64,000 nt of DNA from Flavobacteriales bacterium (GTDB lineage Bacteria > Bacteroidota > Bacteroidia > Flavobacteriales_F > PHOS-HE28). The translations under genes and the position numbers were made by a program. Shown here piece after piece: positions 58,173 through 64,000 of the stretch. The stretch is from the NCBI GenBank assembly GCA_016713875.1, contig JADJOI010000003.1, positions 3,286,001 to 3,350,000 on the forward strand. The letters are read 5' to 3'. The notes under the pieces were generated by a model. That model did not search any database. It saw only the letters and a list, made by a program, of their open reading frames with translations, and had not been told where the DNA came from. The first letter of the stretch is position 1. The number at the start of each line of letters is the position of its first letter.

Positions 58173-60017
58173 ATGTGCGGTATCGTAGCCTACTTGGGTG
58201 ACAAACAGGCCTATCCCATCCTGATCAACGGCCTGCGGCGCCTGGAGTACCGGGGCTACGACAGTGCCGGCGTTGCCCTTCTGGACGGTGGCGTGCTGAC
58301 GATCCACAAGTGCCAGGGCAAGGTGAGCGACCTGGAGGCCCATGTGGATGGCCGTTCGCATGCGGGTACGGTGGGCATCGGCCACACGCGGTGGGCCACG
58401 CACGGTCCGCCCAACGACATCAACGCGCACCCGCACCAGAGCACCAGTGGCGATCTGGCGTTGATCCACAACGGGATCATCGAGAACTACGCGCCGATCA
58501 AGGAGGAGCTGCTCACCCGCGGCCACGTGTTCCGCAGCGACACGGACACCGAGGTGCTTGTGCACCTGATCGACGACATCCAACGCACCGAAGGCGTGGA
58601 CCTGGCCGAGGCCGTTCGGTTGGCCCTGGAGAGCGTGGTGGGCGCCTACGCCATCGTGGTGCTCGATCGCAAGGACCCGGATGTGATGGTGGCCGCGCGG
58701 AAGAGCTCACCCCTGGTCATCGGCATCGGTGACAACGGGGAGCACTTCGTGGCCAGCGATGCCACACCCATCGTGGAGCACACCAAGAACGTGGTGTACC
58801 TGGAGGATGGCGAGATCGCGGTGATCGACCGACGTCAGGGCCTCAAGATCCGGAACATCAAGAACCAGGTGAAGACGCCGTTCATCCAGGAACTGGAGAT
58901 GCACCTGGAGGCCTTGGAGAAGGGCGGCTATGACCACTTCATGCTCAAGGAGATCCATGAGCAGCCGCGCAGCATCCGCGACAGCTTGCGGGGCCGCCTC
59001 AACCTGGCCAAGGGCGAGGTGGTGCTGGGGGGCATCAAGGACTACGAGCAGAAGTTCGTGCAGGCCAAGCGCATCCTGATCGTGGGCTGCGGCACCAGCT
59101 GGCACGCGGGCCTGGTGGGCGAGTACCTCTTCGAGGAGCTGGCGCGCATCCCCGTGGAGGTGGAGTACGCCAGCGAGTTCCGCTACCGCAACCCGATCAT
59201 CAACGAGGATGACATCGTGATCGCCATCAGCCAGAGCGGCGAGACGGCCGATACGATGGCCGCGATCGAACTGGCGAAAGGCCGCGGGGCCACCATCATC
59301 GGCATCTGCAACGTGGTGGGCAGCAGCATCGCCCGGGTGACGCATGCCGGCTCGTACACCCATGCCGGACCGGAGATCGGGGTGGCCAGCACCAAGGCCT
59401 TCACGGCCCAGGTGACCGTGCTGACGCTGATGGCCCTGATGATCGGCCAGAAGCGAGGCACCATCAGCGGCAGCAAGTTCTACCGGCTGTTGAACGAGCT
59501 GGACGCCATCCCCGGCAAGGTGGAGGCCGTGCTCCGCAACGAGGCGCAGATCAAGTACATCGCCGACATCTACAAGGATGCCGCGAACGCCCTGTACCTC
59601 GGCCGCGGGTTCAGCTTCCCGGTGGCCCTCGAGGGTGCGCTGAAGCTCAAGGAGATCAGTTACATCCATGCCGAGGGCTATCCGGCCGCCGAGATGAAGC
59701 ATGGCCCCATCGCCCTCATCGACGAGGAGATGCCCGTGTTCGTGATCGCCACCAAGGGCGCGAGCTATGAGAAGGTGGTGAGCAACATCCAGGAGGTGAA
59801 GGCGCGCAAGGGCAAGGTGATCGCCATCGTCACCGAGGGCGACACCGTGGTGAAGGGCCTGGCCGACCACGTGATCCCCATCCCGGAGACGCCCGACCCC
59901 TTCGTGCCCCTGTTGAGCGTGATCCCCTTCCAGCTGATCAGCTACCACATCGCCGTGATGCGGGGCTGCAACGTGGACCAGCCGCGGAACCTGGCCAAGA
60001 GCGTCACAGTGGAATAG
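58173..60017 (+). CDS. glmS: Glutamine-fructose-6-phosphate aminotransferase (isomerising)
   Basis: A 614-residue enzyme making glucosamine 6-phosphate for peptidoglycan and lipopolysaccharide. The N-terminal MCGIVAYLGDKQAYPILINGL carries the nucleophile Cys2. The glutaminase domain is followed by two SIS domains: GCGTSWHAGLVGEYLFEE, AISQSGETADTMAAI, and ASTKAFTAQVTVL. The C-terminus NLAKSVTVE is as in other GlmS. Length is standard. It is the last gene of the glycogen synthase/DUF4270 run. Confidence 0.98.
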   Translation: MCGIVAYLGDKQAYPILINGLRRLEYRGYDSAGVALLDGGVLTIHKCQGKVSDLEAHVDGRSHAGTVGIGHTRWATHGPPNDINAHPHQSTSGDLALIHNGIIENYAPIKEELLTRGHVFRSDTDTEVLVHLIDDIQRTEGVDLAEAVRLALESVVGAYAIVVLDRKDPDVMVAARKSSPLVIGIGDNGEHFVASDATPIVEHTKNVVYLEDGEIAVIDRRQGLKIRNIKNQVKTPFIQELEMHLEALEKGGYDHFMLKEIHEQPRSIRDSLRGRLNLAKGEVVLGGIKDYEQKFVQAKRILIVGCGTSWHAGLVGEYLFEELARIPVEVEYASEFRYRNPIINEDDIVIAISQSGETADTMAAIELAKGRGATIIGICNVVGSSIARVTHAGSYTHAGPEIGVASTKAFTAQVTVLTLMALMIGQKRGTISGSKFYRLLNELDAIPGKVEAVLRNEAQIKYIADIYKDAANALYLGRGFSFPVALEGALKLKEISYIHAEGYPAAEMKHGPIALIDEEMPVFVIATKGASYEKVVSNIQEVKARKGKVIAIVTEGDTVVKGLADHVIPIPETPDPFVPLLSVIPFQLISYHIAVMRGCNVDQPRNLAKSVTVE

Positions 60018-60031
60018 GCGCCGAGAACACC

Positions 60032-60068
60032 CATGTGCTCATGTGCCCATGCGGGCATGTGCGCATGG
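60032..60068. repeat. CATGTG-type short repeat cluster
   Basis: Repeated CATGTGCTC, ATGTGCCC and CATGCGGGC units downstream of glmS contain an internal palindrome GCCCATGCGGGC. Related units, on both strands, occur at 63695-63791. Confidence 0.6.
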
Positions 60069-60137
60069 TCCACAACTCCAGTTCCGGTTGGCTCGGAAGA
60101 GCTGGCTCGCTTCGGTGGAAGCGGCATCGGGCCCGCT

Positions 60138-60479
60138 TCAAGGAGCAGTGGTGGGCCTCCTGGGCTTCGCCCACATGAAGACCTGCCGGTTGTTCCGGTA
60201 GGGATCCAGGTCTTTGGTGAATAACAGGTGCCCGAGGTCCAGCAAGGGCAGGACGCCGAAGCCCCCGAAGGTGATGCCGTAGATGATCGGCACCCCCGGA
60301 CGGGTCCCGAGGTAGATGCGGTGCGCCCCGAACGTACCGAGACCAACGGCCAGCACGCTGGCCACCAACCGTTCGGGCTCCCGCCGAAGGCTGTCCGCCG
60401 GGGGCAGAGGTGTGCCCGCAGGCATCCACGGACCGGCGGCGGACGCAGGGGCCGTGGCGCCCAGCAGCAGCCATACCAT
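60138..60479 (-). CDS. TM2-domain-like membrane protein
   Basis: A 113-residue protein with a signal peptide (MVWLLLGATAPASAAG) and a C-terminal TM2-like hairpin: FGAHRIYLGTRPGVPIIYGITFGGFGVLPLLDLGHLLF, with the DLxxL pattern of TM2. The N-terminal 9 residues (MCRWGGVSV) before 60479 are possible, but a promoter box at 60512-60519 would put transcription start near the upstream ATG at 60506, so 60479 is preferred. Function unknown. Confidence 0.75.
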   Translation of the reverse strand: MVWLLLGATAPASAAGPWMPAGTPLPPADSLRREPERLVASVLAVGLGTFGAHRIYLGTRPGVPIIYGITFGGFGVLPLLDLGHLLFTKDLDPYRNNRQVFMWAKPRRPTTAP

Positions 60480-60511
60480 CACGCTTACGCCTCCCCATCG
60501 GCACATGCGGC

Positions 60512-60519
60512 CAAAGGTA
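60512..60519 (-). promoter_or_regulatory. Putative -7 promoter box of the TM2-like gene
   Basis: TACCTTTG on the minus strand, 32 bp before the ATG at 60479. Confidence 0.5.
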
Positions 60520-60540
60520 TCCGGGCGGGGAACGAAGGAT

Positions 60541-61149
60541 CTAGCGTCCGGCCGTGTACCGCCGCTCCACTTCGGTCCAGTTCACCACGTTCCACCAGGC
60601 GGCGACGTAGTCCGGACGGCGGTTCTGGTAGTGCAGGTAGTAGGCGTGCTCCCATACATCGAGGCCGAGGATCGGGGTGCCGCCGCAGCCGGTGCCGGGC
60701 ATCAGGGGGTTGTCCTGGTTGGGGGTGCTGCAAAGGTCCAGTTTCCCGCCCGGCTGCACGCAAAGCCAGGCCCACCCGCTGCCGAAGCGCGTGATGCCGG
60801 CCTGGCCGAACTTCTCCTTGAAGGATTCGAAGGAGCCGAAGGCCGAGGTGATCGCCTCGGCCAGCGCACCGGCGGGCGTGCCACCGGCGTTGGGGCCCAT
60901 GATGGACCAGAAGAGCGTGTGGTTGTAGTGGCCGCCTCCGTTGTTGCGCACGGCCATGTTGGTCATGTCGAGGCCTTTCAAGATCTCCTCGATGCCCTTG
61001 CCATCGAGCGGGGTGCCATCGATGGCCTTGTTCAGGTTGGTGACGTAGGCCTGATGGTGCTTGCCGTGATGGATCTGCATGGTGAGGGTGTCGATCACGG
61101 GTTCCAGGGCGGCGTGCGGGTAGGGGAGTTCGGGGAGCTGAAAAGGCAT
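60541..61149 (-). CDS. Fe/Mn superoxide dismutase
   Basis: A 202-residue enzyme that dismutates superoxide. The metal ligands are visible: His27 in MQIHHGKHHQAYV, His in GGGHYNHTLFW, and Asp and His in LDVWEHAYYLHY. The FGSGWAWL segment is also typical. Fe or Mn specificity cannot be set from the sequence alone. MPFQLPELPYPHAALEPVI at 61149 is the family start. A -7 box lies upstream at 61191-61198. Confidence 0.96.
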   Translation of the reverse strand: MPFQLPELPYPHAALEPVIDTLTMQIHHGKHHQAYVTNLNKAIDGTPLDGKGIEEILKGLDMTNMAVRNNGGGHYNHTLFWSIMGPNAGGTPAGALAEAITSAFGSFESFKEKFGQAGITRFGSGWAWLCVQPGGKLDLCSTPNQDNPLMPGTGCGGTPILGLDVWEHAYYLHYQNRRPDYVAAWWNVVNWTEVERRYTAGR

Positions 61150-61190
61150 GGTGGTCAGTGAGTTAGGTGGTGCGGGAGCGGCAACCGGGG

Positions 61191-61198
61191 CAAAGATA
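61191..61198 (-). promoter_or_regulatory. Putative -7 promoter box of the superoxide dismutase gene
   Basis: TATCTTTG on the minus strand, an exact TAnnTTTG match, 41 bp before the start at 61149. Confidence 0.55.
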
Positions 61199-61221
61199 GC
61201 CACACCGAATGCCGCCGCCAG

Positions 61222-61251
61222 TTTGGAATGTGCTGGAACTCACTACATTTG
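61222..61251 (+). promoter_or_regulatory. Bacteroidota-type promoter TTTG-N18-TACATTTG
   Basis: A -33 TTTG (61222-61225) and a -7 TACATTTG (61244-61251) are separated by 18 bp, 31 bp before the ATG at 61283. This is the best full match to the Bacteroidota consensus in the window. Confidence 0.7.
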
Positions 61252-61282
61252 CCGCCACTTTCACCAAAACACCACCACGTCA

Positions 61283-61555
61283 ATGACCAAGAAGTTCGCT
61301 GTGCTGGCCGCCATGGCCGCACTGCTCGTCGCCTGCGGCGGTCCGAGCGCTGAAGAACTGGAGGCGAAGGCCAAGGCCACCGCTGACAGCATCGCCAATG
61401 TGCTCCGCATGGACAGCATCAAGGCCGCTGAGGCTGCCGCTGCTGCCGCTGCTGCCGCTGCTGCTGTGGACAGCACCGCCGGTGCCATGATGGACAGCGC
61501 CGCCGCAAAGGTGGAGGGCGCCGTGGACGCCGCCAAGAAGGCTGTGGGCCACTAA
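61283..61555 (+). CDS. Small Ala-rich lipoprotein
   Basis: A 90-residue lipoprotein. The signal sequence ends in a lipobox (LLVAC, Cys about residue 18). The mature part is an almost continuous helix of Ala, Lys, Asp and Glu with a run of about 11 Ala (DSIKAAEAAAAAAAAAAAVDST) made from GCT/GCC triplets, with later VEGAVDAAKKAV. It resembles coiled-coil surface lipoproteins of Lpp type or similar. A promoter and a terminator frame it as a single-gene transcript, probably strongly expressed. Confidence 0.8.
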   Translation: MTKKFAVLAAMAALLVACGGPSAEELEAKAKATADSIANVLRMDSIKAAEAAAAAAAAAAAVDSTAGAMMDSAAAKVEGAVDAAKKAVGH

Positions 61556-61573
61556 GCCGACCCAAGATCCAGC

Positions 61574-61604
61574 AGAAGGGGGCCGCGAGGCCCCCTTCTC
61601 TTTT
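61574..61604 (+). terminator. Intrinsic terminator of the Ala-rich lipoprotein gene
   Basis: A perfect 11-bp stem (61574-61584 and 61589-61599) with a 4-base loop GCGA is followed by CTTTT. It lies 18 bp after the stop and is the clearest intrinsic terminator in the window. Confidence 0.85.
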
Positions 61605-61614
61605 GCTGCCGGGC

Positions 61615-63231
61615 TCAACCGCCGGTGCGCAGCCGCTCGTCCGCCTTGAGGAAGATGCTGTCGCTGTCCAGCAGGATGCGATAGAAGCCCTCGTTGCCCC
61701 AGACATTCCGGGCGATGCCCGCCTTGAGCCGCTGCTCGATGGCCTTTGCGCTTTGGGTGCGTTCCGCAGGACGATCGGCGATGCCCTCCTTGGCGGCATG
61801 GGCGACCAGGTCGGCCCAAAGCCGGTCGTCCATCCGGAACCGGTCACGGAACACGAGGGGATCCCCGAAGGCCTCGAAGCGTGCACGGTCGCGGTCCACC
61901 ACATCGAAGGCGAACTGGTTCAAGGTGCCGCTGAAGAACAGCTCGTTGAGGAAGCGGGTGGTGCCGGCGGTGTCGGCGGCCACGAAGAGGTCCGGAGTGA
62001 TCCCTCCGCCACCGTACACGACGCGGCCGCTTCCGGTGCGGAACACCTGGGCGGAGTCCACCTGGGCGCTATCGGCGTGTAACAGTTCTCCGTGGTCGAA
62101 GCGCGCGGCCAGATCATCGGCATAGTCGATCCCCTCCCCGTAGGGCCGCTGAATGCTTCGGCCGCTGGGGGTGTAATAGCGGGCGGTGGTCAGGCGCACG
62201 GCGCTGTGATCGGGCAGGTCGAGGTGTTCCTGCACCAGGCCTTTCCCGAAGGAGCGGCGGCCCACGATCGTTCCGCGGTCATTGTCCTGCACCGCGCCGG
62301 CCAGGATCTCACTGGCACTGGCGCTGCCTTCGTCGATCAGCACGGCCAGGGGCACCGTCTCCAGCAGCCCGTTGCGCGTGGCGCGGTAGTCCTGGCGCGG
62401 ATGCGAGCGGCCCTGGGTGTACACGATCATCCGGCCCTCGGGCAGGAACTCATCGGCCAGTTCGATGGCCGCGTTGAGGTATCCGCCGCCGTTGCCACGC
62501 AGGTCAAGGACCAAGCGCTGCATGCCGGCCTGCTGCAGAGCCCGGGCCGCGTCCACGAACTCCTGGTGTGTGGTGCGTGCGAAGCGCACGAGCTTGATGT
62601 ATCCGGTGCCATCGGGGCGGAGCAGGCTGGCGGCCACGCTGGTGATGGGGATCTTGCCGCGTTGGATGGTGACCTCGAAGGGGCGGGCCTGGCCCTTTCG
62701 CACGATGGACACGGTGACCGAGCTGCCGCCCGGGCCGCGCAGGCGCTCCATCACCTGTTCGTTGGTGATGTCCATGCCGGTCATGGGCTTCCCGTCGGCG
62801 GCCACGATGCGATCGCCGGCGCGGATGCCCAATGCGGCGCTGGGGCCGCCTTCCACCGGGGCGATCACCACCACGGTGTCGTGCTGGATGGCGAACTCCA
62901 CCCCGATGCCCTCGAAGCTGCCTTCGAGGGGCTCCTGGGCGGCGCGCAGTTCGGCGGCGCTGATGTAGTAGCTGTGGGGGTCGAGCCGTTGCAGAAGGTC
63001 CTGGATCACCTCCTCCACCAGCTGCGTCTTGGCCACGGTGTCCACGTACTGCCGGTCGATGAGGTCGAGCACCTGGTCCACCTTGTCGGAGGGGCTGGTG
63101 CCGGGGGCCACGAAGAGGGCGGGCAGGGGCATGTGCTCGCGGCGCATGCCGTGGCCGATGAAGAGTCCGGCCACCAGGGCCAGGCTCAGCAGCAGCGGCA
63201 CCGCCGGGTGGATGGTGCGGGGGTCCCTCAT
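61615..63231 (-). CDS. C-terminal processing peptidase, S41 family (second copy)
   Basis: A 538-residue protease with an N-terminal signal anchor (AVPLLLSLALVAGLFIGHGM). A PDZ domain is at about 95-180 (GSFEGIGVEFAI, AALGIRAGDRIVAADG). The S41 domain has TGYIKLVRFA, LDLRGNGGGYLNAAIEL, DEGSASASEILAG and RRSFGKGLVQEHL with the catalytic Lys. It is similar to but clearly different from the one at 35130-36815. It starts with ATGA overlap after the dCMP-deaminase-like gene. Confidence 0.93.
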   Translation of the reverse strand: MRDPRTIHPAVPLLLSLALVAGLFIGHGMRREHMPLPALFVAPGTSPSDKVDQVLDLIDRQYVDTVAKTQLVEEVIQDLLQRLDPHSYYISAAELRAAQEPLEGSFEGIGVEFAIQHDTVVVIAPVEGGPSAALGIRAGDRIVAADGKPMTGMDITNEQVMERLRGPGGSSVTVSIVRKGQARPFEVTIQRGKIPITSVAASLLRPDGTGYIKLVRFARTTHQEFVDAARALQQAGMQRLVLDLRGNGGGYLNAAIELADEFLPEGRMIVYTQGRSHPRQDYRATRNGLLETVPLAVLIDEGSASASEILAGAVQDNDRGTIVGRRSFGKGLVQEHLDLPDHSAVRLTTARYYTPSGRSIQRPYGEGIDYADDLAARFDHGELLHADSAQVDSAQVFRTGSGRVVYGGGGITPDLFVAADTAGTTRFLNELFFSGTLNQFAFDVVDRDRARFEAFGDPLVFRDRFRMDDRLWADLVAHAAKEGIADRPAERTQSAKAIEQRLKAGIARNVWGNEGFYRILLDSDSIFLKADERLRTGG

Positions 63232-63686
63232 GCAGGGTCGGGTTCGAGTTGCTGCAGGGCCACCCCGCCACGCGCCAGAAGGTCCAGGCCGGAGGGGTCC
63301 TTGTAGGCGGTGAGGTACACGAGGCGCTTGATGCCGGCCTGCAGGATGAGCTTGCTGCACTCCTTGCAGGGTGAATGCGTGAGGTACAACGTCGCACCCC
63401 GCGCATTGTTGGTGCTGCGGGCCACTTTCATGATGGCGTTGGCCTCGGCGTGCAGCACGTACCAAAGGGTCATGCCGCTCTCATCCTCACAGTCGTTGGG
63501 GAAGCCGGTGGGGGTGCCGTTGTAGCCGTCGCTGATGATCATGCCCTCCCTCACGATGAGGGCGCCCACCTTCTTGCGTGTGCAGTGGCTCAGCTTCGCC
63601 CATTCCTGGGCCATGCGCATGTAGGCGCGGTCGTAGCGTTCCTGCTTCTTGGGGTCGGAATAGACCAACTGCTCCTGCGTGCCCAT
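63228..63686 (-). CDS. Cytidine/deoxycytidylate deaminase-family protein
   Basis: A 152-residue zinc-dependent deaminase. The zinc motif HAEANAI and the PCKEC motif are both present (about 92 and 117), with LYLTHSPCKECSKLIL. It is most like dCMP deaminases and ComEB, which convert dCMP to dUMP for dTTP synthesis. MGTQEQLVYSDPKK at 63686 is the start, as the family begins near there; the frame is open to 63713. It precedes the S41 protease gene (ATGA overlap), a pairing common in Flavobacteriia. Confidence 0.93.
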   Translation of the reverse strand: MGTQEQLVYSDPKKQERYDRAYMRMAQEWAKLSHCTRKKVGALIVREGMIISDGYNGTPTGFPNDCEDESGMTLWYVLHAEANAIMKVARSTNNARGATLYLTHSPCKECSKLILQAGIKRLVYLTAYKDPSGLDLLARGGVALQQLEPDPA

Positions 63687-63694
63687 GGATCCTT

Positions 63695-63791
63695 CATGTG
63701 CCCATGCGGCCATGTGCTCGTGTGCCCATCAAATGCACAAGTCACCCGGTCAGGCCATGACCACATGCTCGCATGAGCACATGGGCACATG
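63695..63791. repeat. CATGTG-type repeat clusters, inverted pair
   Basis: Two clusters, 63695-63730 and 63756-63791, of CATGTGCCC and CATGTGCTC-type units in opposite orientation lie between the deaminase start and the tRNA-Leu gene. The family is shared with 60032-60068. Confidence 0.65.
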
Positions 63792-63795
63792 TTCT

Positions 63796-63880
63796 TGGTA
63801 CCCAGGGCGGGACTCGAACCCGCACGAATTGCTTCACTGGTGTTTGAGACCAGCGCGTCTACCGATTCCGCCACCTGGGT
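63796..63880 (-). tRNA. tRNA-Leu (CAA)
   Basis: On the minus strand the sequence folds into a class II tRNA. The 5' acceptor ACCCAGG (starting at 63880) pairs with CCTGGGT, and discriminator A and encoded CCA end at 63796. The D-arm region is GGCGGAATCGGTAGACGC. The anticodon stem CTGGT/ACCAG encloses the loop CTCAAAC, giving anticodon CAA for leucine codon UUG. The T-loop is GGGTTCGAGTCCC. The long variable arm is as expected for tRNA-Leu. Confidence 0.96.
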
Positions 63881-63897
63881 AGGGGGCACGAAGGGTG

Positions 63898-63905
63898 CGA
63901 AGATA
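63898..63905 (-). promoter_or_regulatory. Putative -7 promoter box of tRNA-Leu
   Basis: TATCTTCG on the minus strand, 17 bp before the tRNA 5' end. It fits the TAnnTTyG pattern. Confidence 0.5.
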
Positions 63906-63951
63906 GCGGGCTGGAGCGGCTTCGACAGTCCCCTCAGGTCCACCTTCCCGC

Positions 63952-64000
63952 TCAGGATGAGGCCGTCTTGTCCTTCCTCACGGGACCAGTACCGGAATAC
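63952..64000 (-). CDS. Possible 3' end of a further gene
   Basis: On the minus strand, one frame reads YSGTGPVRKDKTASS and stops at 63952-63954, which could be the C-terminus of a gene entering from beyond the window. An open frame also runs from 64000 through the tRNA, so neither is certain. Only 15 residues are visible. Confidence 0.25.
   Translation of the reverse strand, partial: YSGTGPVRKDKTASS

Noticed and set aside
63590..63943. Minus-strand open frame beginning MDLRGLSKPLQ
   Set aside because: It runs straight through the tRNA-Leu gene and the start of the deaminase gene.

Overview
The window reads as chromosome of a high-GC member of the Bacteroidota, most likely Flavobacteriales. 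Several secreted proteins end in type IX secretion (T9SS) sorting domains. DUF4270, DUF4271 and a MurF-alanine racemase fusion are present. Gene order such as radA / rfaE2 / flippase-like / panD / panC against a short GT5 glycogen synthase, DUF4270 and glmS is typical of the group. Promoter-like sites fit the Bacteroidota -7 box TAnnTTTG, often as TAnnTTCG. The assignment is an inference from gene content; there is no rRNA in the window.

Region 1 (1-9.3 kb) starts with the 3' end of nrdA and continues into an accessory block: a small membrane-tailed protein, two HEPN-like proteins, a lipoprotein, a type IIG restriction-modification gene with a frameshift in its NPPY motif, a membrane protein with a soluble C-terminal domain, a GIY-YIG protein and a GGCT-DUF2188 fusion. 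The last 13 codons of nrdA recur 385 bp downstream with only synonymous changes, so the 3' end of nrdA looks like an insertion site. Region 2 (9.3-12 kb) has a 42-bp minisatellite, an FN3 protein, a lone LuxR-type HTH protein and a REP-associated transposase (RAYT) flanked by its palindromes; a further palindrome doublet lies at 1.8 kb.

Region 3 (12-25.6 kb) is mainly secreted proteins (a beta-helix protein, beta-propeller and T9SS proteins), with a sensorless histidine kinase, ppsA and a BlaI/BlaR1-like pair. Region 4 (25.7-31 kb) is a four-gene operon of two MBOAT O-acyltransferases, each followed by an SGNH-like partner. Region 5 (31.7-40.1 kb) holds glutaryl-CoA dehydrogenase, the DUF4271-hemD-rnpA-yidD-S41 cluster and envelope glycan genes (O-antigen ligase, GT9, GT2).

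Region 6 (40-52.9 kb) has a subtilisin-like T9SS protease, the tdk/murF-alr operon, a divergent operon of a conserved protein, an M28 peptidase and rsmI, then a quinone oxidoreductase and radA. radA carries an in-frame palindromic insert. Region 7 (53-64 kb) is core metabolism and envelope: heptose adenylyltransferase, pantothenate genes panD/panC, glycogen synthase, DUF4270, glmS, superoxide dismutase, a small Ala-rich lipoprotein with a clear promoter and terminator, an S41 protease, a dCMP-deaminase-like protein and tRNA-Leu(CAA).

The points most worth a second look are the duplicated nrdA tail with its inserted block, the palindromic insert in radA, the RAYT/REP family, the minisatellite open in several frames, the broken type IIG gene and the uncharacterised membrane-protein/HEPN pair at 5.8-7.3 kb.
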